A stretch of DNA of 64,000 nucleotides from Neobacillus rhizosphaerae (lineage in GTDB: Bacteria > Bacillota > Bacilli > Bacillales > Cytobacillaceae), in the NCBI RefSeq assembly GCF_937468385.1, contig NZ_CALBWS010000002.1, positions 53,742-117,741 of the forward strand, in the 5' to 3' direction. Both the position numbers and the translations under genes were made by a program. Position 1 is the stretch's first letter, and each line of letters opens with the position of its first letter. Shown piece by piece: positions 53,811 to 62,280 of this stretch. Under the pieces are notes generated by a model. It was not told the origin of the DNA and searched no databases. It saw only the letters and a list, made by a program, of their open reading frames with translations.

Positions 53811-54674
53811 TCAATCTTTTTTCACATAAGTCCAGCTGCCTTCTTGATATGCTCTGCCTTCCTTCATCAGTTTTCCAAGGGCCCGCTTAAACGCACCTTT
53901 GCTTAAGCCAAACCGTTCTTGAATATCTTCAGGCATACTTTTATCGCTGAATGGCATTGCTCCATTTCTGCTAAGTAAATATTCAAAAATCCGTTCTGCA
54001 TCTTGGTCTTGTGATTCCTCTTTCCTTGCAAGTAAAGAAATGTTTACCGTTCCATCTTCCTTTACATCAATAATCCGACCTTCAATCATTTCACCTAAAC
54101 GAGGCTCCTTTGGCCTTTGTGACTCATGAATGAACCCTTTAAATCCTTCAATCGTATAGACCCAGCTACCTACTTTTGCTGTCCGGTAAATATGCCCTTG
54201 AACATTTTTGTTAAAATCTTCTCTAGTTGCTTTTACGGAAATAGATTGGATAATCTGGTCACTGCCCAGCCTTGCATAAAGAAGATAATTACGATTCAGC
54301 CTAAGCGTAACATAGACTAAATCCCCTACCTTAGGCCAGACTGATTTATGTACAGGGAGATCGTCCGCACCCAGTAAAATATCTTTTGGGAGTCCAATAT
54401 TTAAAAAGACACCAATTTCCGGATTTGTATCTGTGACCTTGACCCAAGCATAGCGGTCAACAGAAATTTCTGGAATAGTCGTTGAAGCTGAAGTTCGCCC
54501 TTGCGAATCAACGTATAAAAAAACTTCGACTTCATCACCTTCTGCTAATTCTTGACCTGCTTGATTTATATGCAGCAAAACATCCTCATTTCCGTCTGTT
54601 AAAAAATAGCCAAAAGCAGCTTTTCGGGCAACAGTTAATGTGGTTGATTGACCAACTAATTCGTTTAATGACAT
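53811..54674 (-). CDS. cvfB: S1-domain RNA-binding virulence regulator CvfB (YitL)
   Basis: A 287-residue protein with three S1-like OB domains and a C-terminal winged helix. Recognisable pieces are FLTDGNEDVLLHINQA (first S1), GVFLNIGLPKDILL (second), GFKGFIHESQRP...GEMIEGRIIDVKEDGTVNISL (third), and FGLSKGAFKRALGKLMKEG (helix-turn-helix). CvfB binds RNA and affects virulence factor expression in staphylococci. Standard length. Confidence 0.93.
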   Translation of the reverse strand: MSLNELVGQSTTLTVARKAAFGYFLTDGNEDVLLHINQAGQELAEGDEVEVFLYVDSQGRTSASTTIPEISVDRYAWVKVTDTNPEIGVFLNIGLPKDILLGADDLPVHKSVWPKVGDLVYVTLRLNRNYLLYARLGSDQIIQSISVKATREDFNKNVQGHIYRTAKVGSWVYTIEGFKGFIHESQRPKEPRLGEMIEGRIIDVKEDGTVNISLLARKEESQDQDAERIFEYLLSRNGAMPFSDKSMPEDIQERFGLSKGAFKRALGKLMKEGRAYQEGSWTYVKKD

Positions 54675-54811
54675 ATAAAACTCCTCTTTCCTATTCTCGG
54701 AGATTTTTTCTGAATCTTGTTTGAACTGCTATATTTTACTATAATGTAGCCATAAAGGGAAACTTTAGCAAGTAATGTTTCTACATATCTAAAATTAATG
54801 GAGGATTGGTT

Positions 54812-55303
54812 ATGTCTAAAGATAGCTCATTTGATATTGTATCCAAAGTGGATTTTTCTGAGGTTACAAATGCTATTACACAAACAATGAAAGAAATTGG
54901 AACGCGCTACGATTTTAAAGGTAGTAAAAGTGAAGTCTCGCTTGATAAAGAAGAGCTTGTCCTTATTTCAGATGATGAATATAAAATGGACCAGCTTAAG
55001 GATGTATTATTTAGTAAAATGATAAAACGAGGCATTCCGGTTAGAAATCTTGATTACGGGAAAATCGAAAAAGCTTCCGGCGGTACTGTTCGCCAAAAAG
55101 CCAAACTAGTCCAAGGTATTGATAAAGAAAATGCCAAAAAGATTAATACCATCATTAAAAACAGCGGTGTAAAGGTTAAAAGTCAGGTACAGGACGATCA
55201 AGTACGCGTTAGCGGTAAAAACCGCGATGATTTGCAAAAAATTATTTCCTTGGTCCGAGAAGCCGACTTAACTGTAGATGTTCAATTTCTCAATTACCGT
55301 TGA
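54812..55303 (+). CDS. yitK: YajQ family protein (YitK, UPF0234)
   Basis: A 163-residue YajQ protein: two ferredoxin-like domains, start [20 protein letters not shown], and conserved TRYDFKGSK and [17 protein letters not shown] segments. Members bind nucleic acid or c-di-GMP in some species. ATG at 54812 has GGAGG upstream at 7 bases. Divergent from cvfB, matching the yitL-yitK order. Confidence 0.95.
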   Translation: MSKDSSFDIVSKVDFSEVTNAITQTMKEIGTRYDFKGSKSEVSLDKEELVLISDDEYKMDQLKDVLFSKMIKRGIPVRNLDYGKIEKASGGTVRQKAKLVQGIDKENAKKINTIIKNSGVKVKSQVQDDQVRVSGKNRDDLQKIISLVREADLTVDVQFLNYR

Positions 55304-55314
55304 AAATGAAAATT

Positions 55315-55350
55315 AAGGCGATAGGGAGTAAATAACTCCTTATCGCCTTT
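55315..55350 (+). terminator. Terminator after yitK
   Basis: AAGGCGATA-GGAGT / ACTCC-TATCGCCTT stem with following Ts. Confidence 0.9.
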
Positions 55351-55422
55351 TATTATTGTCTTCATAATTTGGCTCATATATCAAACACTAACAATTGAAT
55401 CTATTCGTGGAGGTATTAGTGA

Positions 55423-56295
55423 ATGAGCAATACTACAAATCAAAAAAAAATAACCTTTCCACCTCAACACCAGGACAAGCAACCTGGGATTGAAGGTAAA
55501 ATGAATCCCCGCCCAATTTCTGTTGAGCCAAATTATAAACCTGGAGGAAAACTATCAGGCAAAACCGCGATTATTACCGGAGGCGATAGTGGAATTGGTA
55601 AATCTGTGGCTATATATTTCGCCAAAGAAGGCGCAGATGTTGCGATTGTGTACTTAGAAGAACATCAAGATGCCGAAGAAACAAAGCAGCTAATTGAAGC
55701 GGAGGGGAGAAGATGCCTCGTTTATTCCGGCAACATTGGCGATGAAGATTTTTGTAAACAGATTGTGATTAAAACAATTGATGAATTTGGTAAGCTTGAT
55801 ATTCTAGTGAACAATGCGGCGGAGCAGCATCCCCAGCAAAGCCTGCTGAATATAACATCTGCCCAGCTCGAAAACACATTCAGGACCAATATTTTTTCCT
55901 TTTTTTATATGACGAAAATGGCACTTCCCTATTTGAAGCAGGGTGCATCGATTATTAATACTGCTTCGATAACTGCCTACGAAGGTAATGAACAATTATT
56001 GGATTACTCTGCATCAAAAGGGGCAATAGTATCCTTTACCCGTTCATTAGCAAAATCCCTGGCACCACAGGGAATCCGCGTTAATGGGGTAGCACCAGGA
56101 CCGATCTGGACGCCACTTATCCCATCCACGTTTACAGCCGATAAAGTTGCAACTTTCGGGTCAAATACGACGATGGGCAGAGCTGGACAGCCTTATGAAC
56201 TAGCACCCAGCTATGTTTTCCTTGCGTCCGAGGACTCCTCCTACATCAGCGGCCAAATGATTCACGTCAATGGTGGAACAATTGTTAATGGATAA
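55423..56295 (+). CDS. SDR family oxidoreductase
   Basis: A 290-residue short-chain dehydrogenase with the longer N-terminal extension (about 45 residues, FPPQHQDKQPGIEGKMNPRP) of the YghA/general-stress-39-like group. NADP-type TGGDSGIGKSVA, NNAAEQHP, and catalytic YSASKGAIVSF are intact; GPIWTPLIPSTF follows. Substrate unknown; such enzymes are often stress-induced. Start ATG with GTGGAGG upstream; monocistronic with its own terminator. Confidence 0.92.
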   Translation: MSNTTNQKKITFPPQHQDKQPGIEGKMNPRPISVEPNYKPGGKLSGKTAIITGGDSGIGKSVAIYFAKEGADVAIVYLEEHQDAEETKQLIEAEGRRCLVYSGNIGDEDFCKQIVIKTIDEFGKLDILVNNAAEQHPQQSLLNITSAQLENTFRTNIFSFFYMTKMALPYLKQGASIINTASITAYEGNEQLLDYSASKGAIVSFTRSLAKSLAPQGIRVNGVAPGPIWTPLIPSTFTADKVATFGSNTTMGRAGQPYELAPSYVFLASEDSSYISGQMIHVNGGTIVNG

Positions 56296-56303
56296 AAATA
56301 ACG

Positions 56304-56329
56304 AAATCGGCGGGTCCCTCCGCCGATTT
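56304..56329. terminator. Bidirectional terminator after the SDR gene
   Basis: Perfect AAATCGGCGG / CCGCCGATTT stem with a 6-base loop, facing the end of the GH13 gene. Confidence 0.85.
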
Positions 56330-56332
56330 GTA

Positions 56333-57856
56333 TTATTCTATTTTTTTATTTTTTCTTCTTTTGAGAAGTAAGAAAAGAAAGATAAACACCAAGATGTTCA
56401 CTAAGATTAACGAGCCGATAAGGGTGTAGTTAATTCCACTTTTCTCCGTTAGAACATAAATTTCTGAAATATCCCGGTCGAGAATGAGGATGTACTGATT
56501 ATCCCTGCTGCGGACAATATCCCCGCCAAGTAAGCCCCGAAGCTCTTTGTCTGCAGCTAATTGCTCAGCTGTTAAGATTACCTTCTGAGATTTACTCGTA
56601 TTATTTATCGCAATAACCGATGTTTCACCTTTATAGACTCGTTTATAAACAACCATCCCTTGTTTGTCATAGAGAATTTCCATCGTTCCTCTTGTTAATG
56701 ATGGAAGTTGATTTCTTAACTCACCTATCTTAGTAATATAATCAATTAGCTCTTTCTCTGTTCTGAAATTCATTTGTCGACGGTTGTCGGGAATTTCTCC
56801 CCCATTTAAGGCGATTTCAGTCCCATAATAAAAAATAGGAATTCCAGGGGTGGTATAAAGATAAGTTAACGCCGTTTTCCAGCGTGAGCCTGGAAATTGT
56901 CTCTCTTTCACAATGTCATTCGTAAATCTTACTGTATATTCATCATCCATGAAATTAGGCCTTAAAAAAGACGACTGACTGTCTCCGGTATTAGAATAAA
57001 GTGTGCTGAAAGATTGATCCGTTGTTGCCAGCGTTCTTCTTAATTGGTCATTGTAAGAGGAATCAAACAGGCTGTCTATTCCTGATAGTTGATATTCCTT
57101 CAAGGAGGTGGAAGTATTTTTTGACATAATACCGATTAAGAAAAAGTCTTTCTTCTCTTTCTTAACCTCTTTTGAAAAATCCTTCCAAAAGCCTACTGGG
57201 ACATTATTAATCTCTGGCAAACTATACCCATCAATATCCGTTTTCTTAATCCACCATTTGGCAGCATCAATTAAGTATTTTTTCACTTCAGGGTTGTCCT
57301 GATTAAGATCAGGCAAACCGTCGACCCAGCCATTTTCTACCACCGCTTGGTTATTCCAATCGTTGATTTCCTGTTTTTCATGAAACCAGTCCTGCTTGCT
57401 GGTATCACTTACCCAAGGATGACTCGCTGCCACGTTATTAGTGACAAAATCGATCATTACCTTCATCTTCCGCTTATGTGCTTCTTCTACCAACTCTTGG
57501 AACGTCTTCATTGTGCCAAAATGCTCATCAATTTTATAAAAATCTTTCACCCAATAGCCATGATAGCCATTCTTGGCATTATCAAAGATAGGGGTTAGGC
57601 GAATCGCAGTGAATCCCATATCCTGTATGTAATCCAATTTATCAATAATTCCTTGTAAGTCCCCACCGTTAAATACATTCGGATCTTTTGCATTAACATC
57701 CGCATCATTTTTTGTATTTCCATTGTTGAAGCGGTCAATCATGATAGAATAAACGGATTCATCCTGCCACAACCTATTTTCTTTTTGTACCTTTGCCTGT
57801 ACAGGCACCGAAGAAAATATAAAAACCGTTATTAAAATGAGTATCATTTTTTTCAT
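56333..57856 (-). CDS. Secreted, membrane-anchored GH13 amylase homologue lacking catalytic residues
   Basis: A 507-residue protein with a Sec signal peptide (cleavage probably after VQA, about residue 21), a GH13 barrel (about 30-390), a beta-rich C domain and a C-terminal membrane helix with a basic tail (LILVNILVFIFLFLLLKRR). Fold motifs persist (YSIMIDRFNNG, FNGGDLQGIIDKLDYI, YHGYWVKDFY, TPGIPIFYYGTEIALNGG, NRRQMNF). The catalytic positions are replaced: GYSLPEI where active members have GFRLD/GYRLD (nucleophile Asp to Pro), LIGIMSKN for LGEVW (acid Glu to Ile), and FMDDEYTVRF for FLDNHDxVRF (Asp to Tyr). Region I His is Asn. Probably a non-enzymatic glycan-binding or scaffold protein. 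Confidence 0.85.
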   Translation of the reverse strand: MKKMILILITVFIFSSVPVQAKVQKENRLWQDESVYSIMIDRFNNGNTKNDADVNAKDPNVFNGGDLQGIIDKLDYIQDMGFTAIRLTPIFDNAKNGYHGYWVKDFYKIDEHFGTMKTFQELVEEAHKRKMKVMIDFVTNNVAASHPWVSDTSKQDWFHEKQEINDWNNQAVVENGWVDGLPDLNQDNPEVKKYLIDAAKWWIKKTDIDGYSLPEINNVPVGFWKDFSKEVKKEKKDFFLIGIMSKNTSTSLKEYQLSGIDSLFDSSYNDQLRRTLATTDQSFSTLYSNTGDSQSSFLRPNFMDDEYTVRFTNDIVKERQFPGSRWKTALTYLYTTPGIPIFYYGTEIALNGGEIPDNRRQMNFRTEKELIDYITKIGELRNQLPSLTRGTMEILYDKQGMVVYKRVYKGETSVIAINNTSKSQKVILTAEQLAADKELRGLLGGDIVRSRDNQYILILDRDISEIYVLTEKSGINYTLIGSLILVNILVFIFLFLLLKRRKNKKIE

Positions 57857-57881
57857 ATAGATATCCAATCCTCCTCATAAA

Positions 57882-57905
57882 AGGGAAGAGGATTCCCTCT
57901 TCCCT
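57882..57905 (-). terminator. Hairpin between asnO and the GH13 gene
   Basis: Perfect AGGGAAGAGG / CCTCTTCCCT stem with a 4-base loop and TTTT after it on the minus strand, ending 26 bases before the chosen GH13 start codon. Acts as terminator of asnO or as an attenuator. Confidence 0.7.
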
Positions 57906-57991
57906 ACACCTATTTTAATCGAATCAGGTTTTAATTCCAACCTAATCACCTTGACTGGAAACACATCCATATTTTTCTTAATATCAAAATC

Positions 57992-59839
57992 TTAATTCAC
58001 AATATTAATTTGGTAATCTTTAAACCATGTGTGAAGCTGCACAAGATAGGCCAATAATTGCGGTCCTGTCATTAATTGGCCAAACCATGGCTCTTTGAAG
58101 GAATCTCCTCCAGTCTCGACAAGCTTTTCTAGCTGCTGCTTATCAAAGAATTCGTGTAAGGCTGAGGTTTTATCTTGTAAAATGGTACTCAACCATTTTT
58201 GGATCGTCACCGTGTACTCCGGGTTATGTGTTTTAGGATATGGACTTTTCTTCCTGTAAAGAACCTCCTCCGGGAGGACTCCCTCAAATGCTTTACGGAG
58301 AATTCCTTTTTCCCTGCCTCGATACATTTTCATCTCCCAGGGGATATTCCATACGTATTCAACAAGGCGGTGATCTGCAAATGGTACTCTTACCTCAAGA
58401 CTTGCTCCCATACTCATTCGATCTTTTCGATCAAGCAGGGTGGTCATAAACCAAATCATATTAATGTAGAATAATTCTCTGCGTCTTGATTCTTCTAAAC
58501 CTTCTCCTTCTAATCTAGGAGTTTCAGCGACAGCCTGGCGATACTGTTCCAGACAATATTCACCCAACATTAATTTATTCTGCCAATGGGGCTTCAGCAA
58601 TTTTTGCCGTTGGGAAACAGAACGCATCCATGGAAACCCCTGCCCCTCCAAGTCTTGCTGTCGATGGAACCACGGATAGCCGCCGAAAATTTCATCAGCA
58701 CATTCTCCAGACAGGCTGACAACAAAATCCTTTTTTATCTCCTTACAAAACCATAGCAGCGAGGAATCGACATCCGCCATACCTGGAAGGTCTCTGACAT
58801 GAGTAGCTTCCAATAAATCATTGACTAATTGTTGTTGGGATATGGTCTTGTTATCGTGCTTGGTATCAAACCTATCTGTTATCATTTGAATAAATTTTCC
58901 GTCGGAGTCCGGTTGAAATTCATTAGCAGTAAAATAGTGATCATTACCTTCATAATCAATCGAATACGTATGAAGCTGCCCTTTATTTTGCTCAGCAAAA
59001 CCGTTAGCAGCAATGGCAGTGATGATACTTGAATCAAGCCCGCCTGATAAGAATGTGCATAAAGGTACATCTGAAACGAGCTGTCTTTTAACGGCATCGG
59101 TGACCAAAAAACGGACTTTTTCAGCCGTTTCCTCGATACTTTCTTTATGTTCTTCACTTTTTACATTCCAATAACGCCAAATCTTCAGACCATTTTTTGA
59201 AAAGGTTAGGGCATGAGCTGGTCTCAGTTCTTTCATTCCTTTAAAGACTCCTGAACCTGGTGACCGCGATGGTCCTGCTCCAAATATCTCTGCAAGCCCC
59301 TCTTGATTGATCTCGGTTCTTATTTCTGGGTGGGCAAGGATTGCCTTCATTTCTGAGGCAAATACAATTCCTTGATTATGTTCTGTAAAAAATAATGGCT
59401 TTACCCCAAGACGATCTCGTCCAATAAAGAGTTGATCTCGTTTACTATCCCAAATCGCAAACGCAAAGATCCCATTTAAATAATTTACACATTCTTCCGC
59501 CCATTCTATATAGGCTGTTAACAGTACTTCTGTATCAGAATGACTGTTAAAGGAATATCCTTTAGTAAGGAGAATTTTGCGGATATCTTCCGTGTTATAT
59601 AATTCTCCATTGTAGCAAACGGTGTATTGATAACCCTTTTTTTGTTTGGACATTGGCTGCCTTCCTCCGGTTGGGTCGACAACAATTAATCGCTTATGTC
59701 CAAAACCTACATGTGTATCTGTCCAGATGTTTGTTTCATCAGGGCCTCTCTTTTCTAACGTCTGGACCATTTTCTCAATTGTATCCGTTTCTTTTCGCAT
59801 TATTTTCTTATAATCAATCCATCCAGATATACCACACAT
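57992..59839 (-). CDS. asnO: Asparagine synthase (glutamine-hydrolysing), AsnO type
   Basis: A 615-residue AsnB-class enzyme. Class II glutamine amidotransferase domain begins with the required Cys2 (MCGISGWID), followed by RGPDET and CYNGELYN. The synthetase domain has the PP-loop SGGLDSSII and SLSGECADEIFGGYP. Length exceeding 600 and the context resemble B. subtilis AsnO (YisO), which is important for sporulation. ATG at 59839 has AAAGGAG 8 bases upstream. Confidence 0.94.
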   Translation of the reverse strand: MCGISGWIDYKKIMRKETDTIEKMVQTLEKRGPDETNIWTDTHVGFGHKRLIVVDPTGGRQPMSKQKKGYQYTVCYNGELYNTEDIRKILLTKGYSFNSHSDTEVLLTAYIEWAEECVNYLNGIFAFAIWDSKRDQLFIGRDRLGVKPLFFTEHNQGIVFASEMKAILAHPEIRTEINQEGLAEIFGAGPSRSPGSGVFKGMKELRPAHALTFSKNGLKIWRYWNVKSEEHKESIEETAEKVRFLVTDAVKRQLVSDVPLCTFLSGGLDSSIITAIAANGFAEQNKGQLHTYSIDYEGNDHYFTANEFQPDSDGKFIQMITDRFDTKHDNKTISQQQLVNDLLEATHVRDLPGMADVDSSLLWFCKEIKKDFVVSLSGECADEIFGGYPWFHRQQDLEGQGFPWMRSVSQRQKLLKPHWQNKLMLGEYCLEQYRQAVAETPRLEGEGLEESRRRELFYINMIWFMTTLLDRKDRMSMGASLEVRVPFADHRLVEYVWNIPWEMKMYRGREKGILRKAFEGVLPEEVLYRKKSPYPKTHNPEYTVTIQKWLSTILQDKTSALHEFFDKQQLEKLVETGGDSFKEPWFGQLMTGPQLLAYLVQLHTWFKDYQINIVN

Positions 59840-60066
59840 GTATTGTTCTCCTTTCGTAACCACTTCTAGACATTTATTACATGGTCTATAGTATTCAGCC
59901 CATATTAATTGGTTAATTGTCCATAAATTGAAATGTTGAAATACTTTGAACCAAGAGTTTTTAGGTTATGGAGTTTTATTCGGATACTTTTACAAAAATC
60001 AGGTTATAAAATCATAGGAAGATGTCTAAAAAGGAAAATGTAAGCATCAGGCCACGGAGGTTAACG

Positions 60067-60630
60067 ATGAATCGACAACAACGAATGAGTCTATATGATA
60101 TTCAAAAGAGAGCCTATACCGAAGGAATTGTTGAACAAATTAATAATCAATGGATATTTTTCGATGAGGAGACGGAAGAGGCTGCTATGCTAGAGGATTA
60201 TTTGCAGCAGGAAATTGAAATCTTTCGAATGAATCGTTGGAAAAAAGGGGTATTGTGTGAATCTGGGAAAATCCGTATCGGGACCGATGCGATTATGCTG
60301 CGCGACCATGATATAGTGAGGATTAGGAAGCATTTAATTTACTCTCTCGAAAGATTGTTAGATGGGATAAATGACGATGCCTTTTTCCAATTTATAACCA
60401 CCTTGAACTCGTTAAACTTCTCCATTTTCGATTGCATTTATTGTTATAACCATTTATCATTCTTAGCAGATCAACAACGAAAAGATGGAGTTAACTTTAT
60501 GGTGTTCGACAATCAAGAGCAAATTTGCAATGTACAGCATCATTTTTTCTATTTCGAAAAGGTCAATGACCGGTTCGAATTCACTCTAAATACCGGTAAA
60601 CGATTAATTATTGAAAAAATGATTTTATAA
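60067..60630 (+). CDS. DUF2777 family protein
   Basis: A 187-residue protein, start MNRQQRMSLYDIQKRAYTEG, with an IRIGTDAIMLRDHDIVRIRK segment and a Cys-containing C-terminal half. The layout agrees with DUF2777 proteins of Bacilli. Unknown function, no signal peptide. ATG at 60067 has GGAGG six bases upstream. Confidence 0.78.
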   Translation: MNRQQRMSLYDIQKRAYTEGIVEQINNQWIFFDEETEEAAMLEDYLQQEIEIFRMNRWKKGVLCESGKIRIGTDAIMLRDHDIVRIRKHLIYSLERLLDGINDDAFFQFITTLNSLNFSIFDCIYCYNHLSFLADQQRKDGVNFMVFDNQEQICNVQHHFFYFEKVNDRFEFTLNTGKRLIIEKMIL

Positions 60631-60635
60631 CAAAT

Positions 60636-60661
60636 AAAGGTGTGGGCAACCACACCTTTTT
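60636..60661 (+). terminator. Terminator after the DUF2777 gene
   Basis: AAAGGTGTGG / CCACACCTTT stem with a 4-base GCAA-type loop and Ts. Confidence 0.88.
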
Positions 60662-60684
60662 CTGCTTTACTTTAAATAGAATGG

Positions 60685-61044
60685 CTATACATTAAAAATA
60701 GACATCGGCAATTTATCAAAACCTAAATATAATACTAGAAGCCAGGCCACAGCAAATTGGATCCAAAAAACAGTGGTTTTTCTATTTTTAGCAACGCGGC
60801 CAAGTATCATTTCAAATAATCCGACTACCCAAAGTCCTGCAACCGCTTTTAATATATACCAAACATCTATCTTGGTAACCATCGAGAGAAGTCCCACACC
60901 TGTTGCGATAATAACTAGATAAAGTACTCTTAAAATCATTTGAACAATTTTAAAGCCTTTTTCTTTCTCGCTTTTATGTAAGAAAAGCGCAACAATAAAT
61001 AGAATTAGTGCTAGAGCCCATGCTGTAACGTGTCCATGAATCAT
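60685..61044 (-). CDS. yisL: DUF1516 membrane protein YisL
   Basis: A 119-residue membrane protein with four helices (about residues 5-22, 33-55, 62-84 and 91-109), start MIHGHVTAWALALILFIVAL. Matches the YisL/DUF1516 family; unknown function. Start ATG has TAGGAGG upstream. Adjacent to yisK as in B. subtilis. Confidence 0.92.
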   Translation of the reverse strand: MIHGHVTAWALALILFIVALFLHKSEKEKGFKIVQMILRVLYLVIIATGVGLLSMVTKIDVWYILKAVAGLWVVGLFEMILGRVAKNRKTTVFWIQFAVAWLLVLYLGFDKLPMSIFNV

Positions 61045-61168
61045 TTATTTTCCTCCTAATGGATATTTTTTCGATTTTATCATACCATAGGCAATTAAAA
61101 AACACGAAGAAATGAACCAGATATGGTAATAACCGTGATAATGTTACTTTTTAAATACTTTAGGTTCT

Positions 61169-62089
61169 TTAATTTGCTGCGCTATCCTCAATTTTATTAA
61201 CCAAGGTTCCAATGCTTTCTATAGAAATCTCTATTTGGTCACCTTGCTGTAAAAATCTAGGTGGTTTAAAACCTTTTCCAACACCTGCTGGAGTACCAGT
61301 TGAAATTATATCTCCCGGTTCTAGAGTCATTCCTGCAGATAAAACGGAAATAATCTCTTCGACAGAAAATATAAAGTTCTTTGTATTAGAGCTTTGCCTT
61401 ACTTCTCCATTAACCTTCGTTTCGATATTTAAATTATTAGGATTTTCCACAGCGCTTTTATGTATAATCCACGGTCCCATCGGGCAAGTGGTATCTAAAC
61501 TTTTTCCAATAAAAAATTGCCTATGCCGTGATTGTAGATCCCGTGCTGTTACATCATTTATAATGGTATATCCGAAGACATAATTGAGGGCTTCCTCTTT
61601 TTTAATTGCTCTGCCCTTTTTACCGATAATAACGGCTAGTTCCCCTTCATAATCAAGTTGATTCGTCACAGTCTGATGGTTTAAAATTGTTTCATTAGGC
61701 CCAATAACGGAGGTTGGGGCTTTAGTAAAAACCATAACATGCTCAGGGATATCCTCTGCACTCCCCATTTCAATTGCGTGATCAGCGTAATTTTTTCCAA
61801 CACAAAAGACATTCTTGCTCGGCCTTGGAATAGGAGCAAGTAAAGTTAGCTCTTCCATCGGAATATAAAATGAATCAGACTTTTCCCCACTTTGCACCCA
61901 ATCAAGAAGTACTTTGACTTGTTTGGTAAAGCTATCACCTAAAGCAATACATTCTAGCATAGAAGAAGGGAAGTTTTTTTGACCTGTCATTACTTCTTCA
62001 ACAAGATTTAATAAAAGTACTTTTGATTCATCCGAGGCTACAATTCCGACAAACGGTTCATTATTATGTTGGACTGTTACAAATTTCAT
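61169..62089 (-). CDS. yisK: Fumarylacetoacetate hydrolase family protein YisK
   Basis: A 306-residue FAH-family enzyme. Metal and active-site motifs are visible: FCVGKNYADHAIEMG, DYEGELAVIIGKKG (metal-binding E-x-E type), YTIINDVTARDLQ, FIGKSLDTTCPMGP, and STGTPAGVGKGF. The B. subtilis homologue has oxaloacetate decarboxylase activity and localises with Mbl. Start ATG; an appropriate AGGGGTG is upstream. Confidence 0.93.
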   Translation of the reverse strand: MKFVTVQHNNEPFVGIVASDESKVLLLNLVEEVMTGQKNFPSSMLECIALGDSFTKQVKVLLDWVQSGEKSDSFYIPMEELTLLAPIPRPSKNVFCVGKNYADHAIEMGSAEDIPEHVMVFTKAPTSVIGPNETILNHQTVTNQLDYEGELAVIIGKKGRAIKKEEALNYVFGYTIINDVTARDLQSRHRQFFIGKSLDTTCPMGPWIIHKSAVENPNNLNIETKVNGEVRQSSNTKNFIFSVEEIISVLSAGMTLEPGDIISTGTPAGVGKGFKPPRFLQQGDQIEISIESIGTLVNKIEDSAAN

Positions 62090-62196
62090 TCTAAATCACC
62101 CCTAATGTAATTAATCACTATTATAGAATAAAGGAAACAGAACAGTCTAACAATTAAATTCACACAATTACCCCCTAGCACACAAATGCAAAGGGG

Positions 62197-62280
62197 TTAA
62201 CCATTCTTAAAGGTTTCAAAAAATTGAATAACCGCTGGACCTAACAGGACAATGAATAGACTTAGAAAGAAACTTTCCCA
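62197..62280 (-). pseudogene. C-terminal remnant of a TadC-like pilus assembly protein
   Basis: Directly after the cpaF stop codon, in the same frame, 27 codons read WESFFLSLFIVLLGPAVIQF and then FETFKNG-stop. A hydrophobic helix followed by a LGPAVIQ-type tail is the way TadC (T2SS F domain) proteins end. No start codon or ribosome site precedes it. It looks like the 3' scar of a deletion that removed tadB and most of tadC. Confidence 0.5.
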
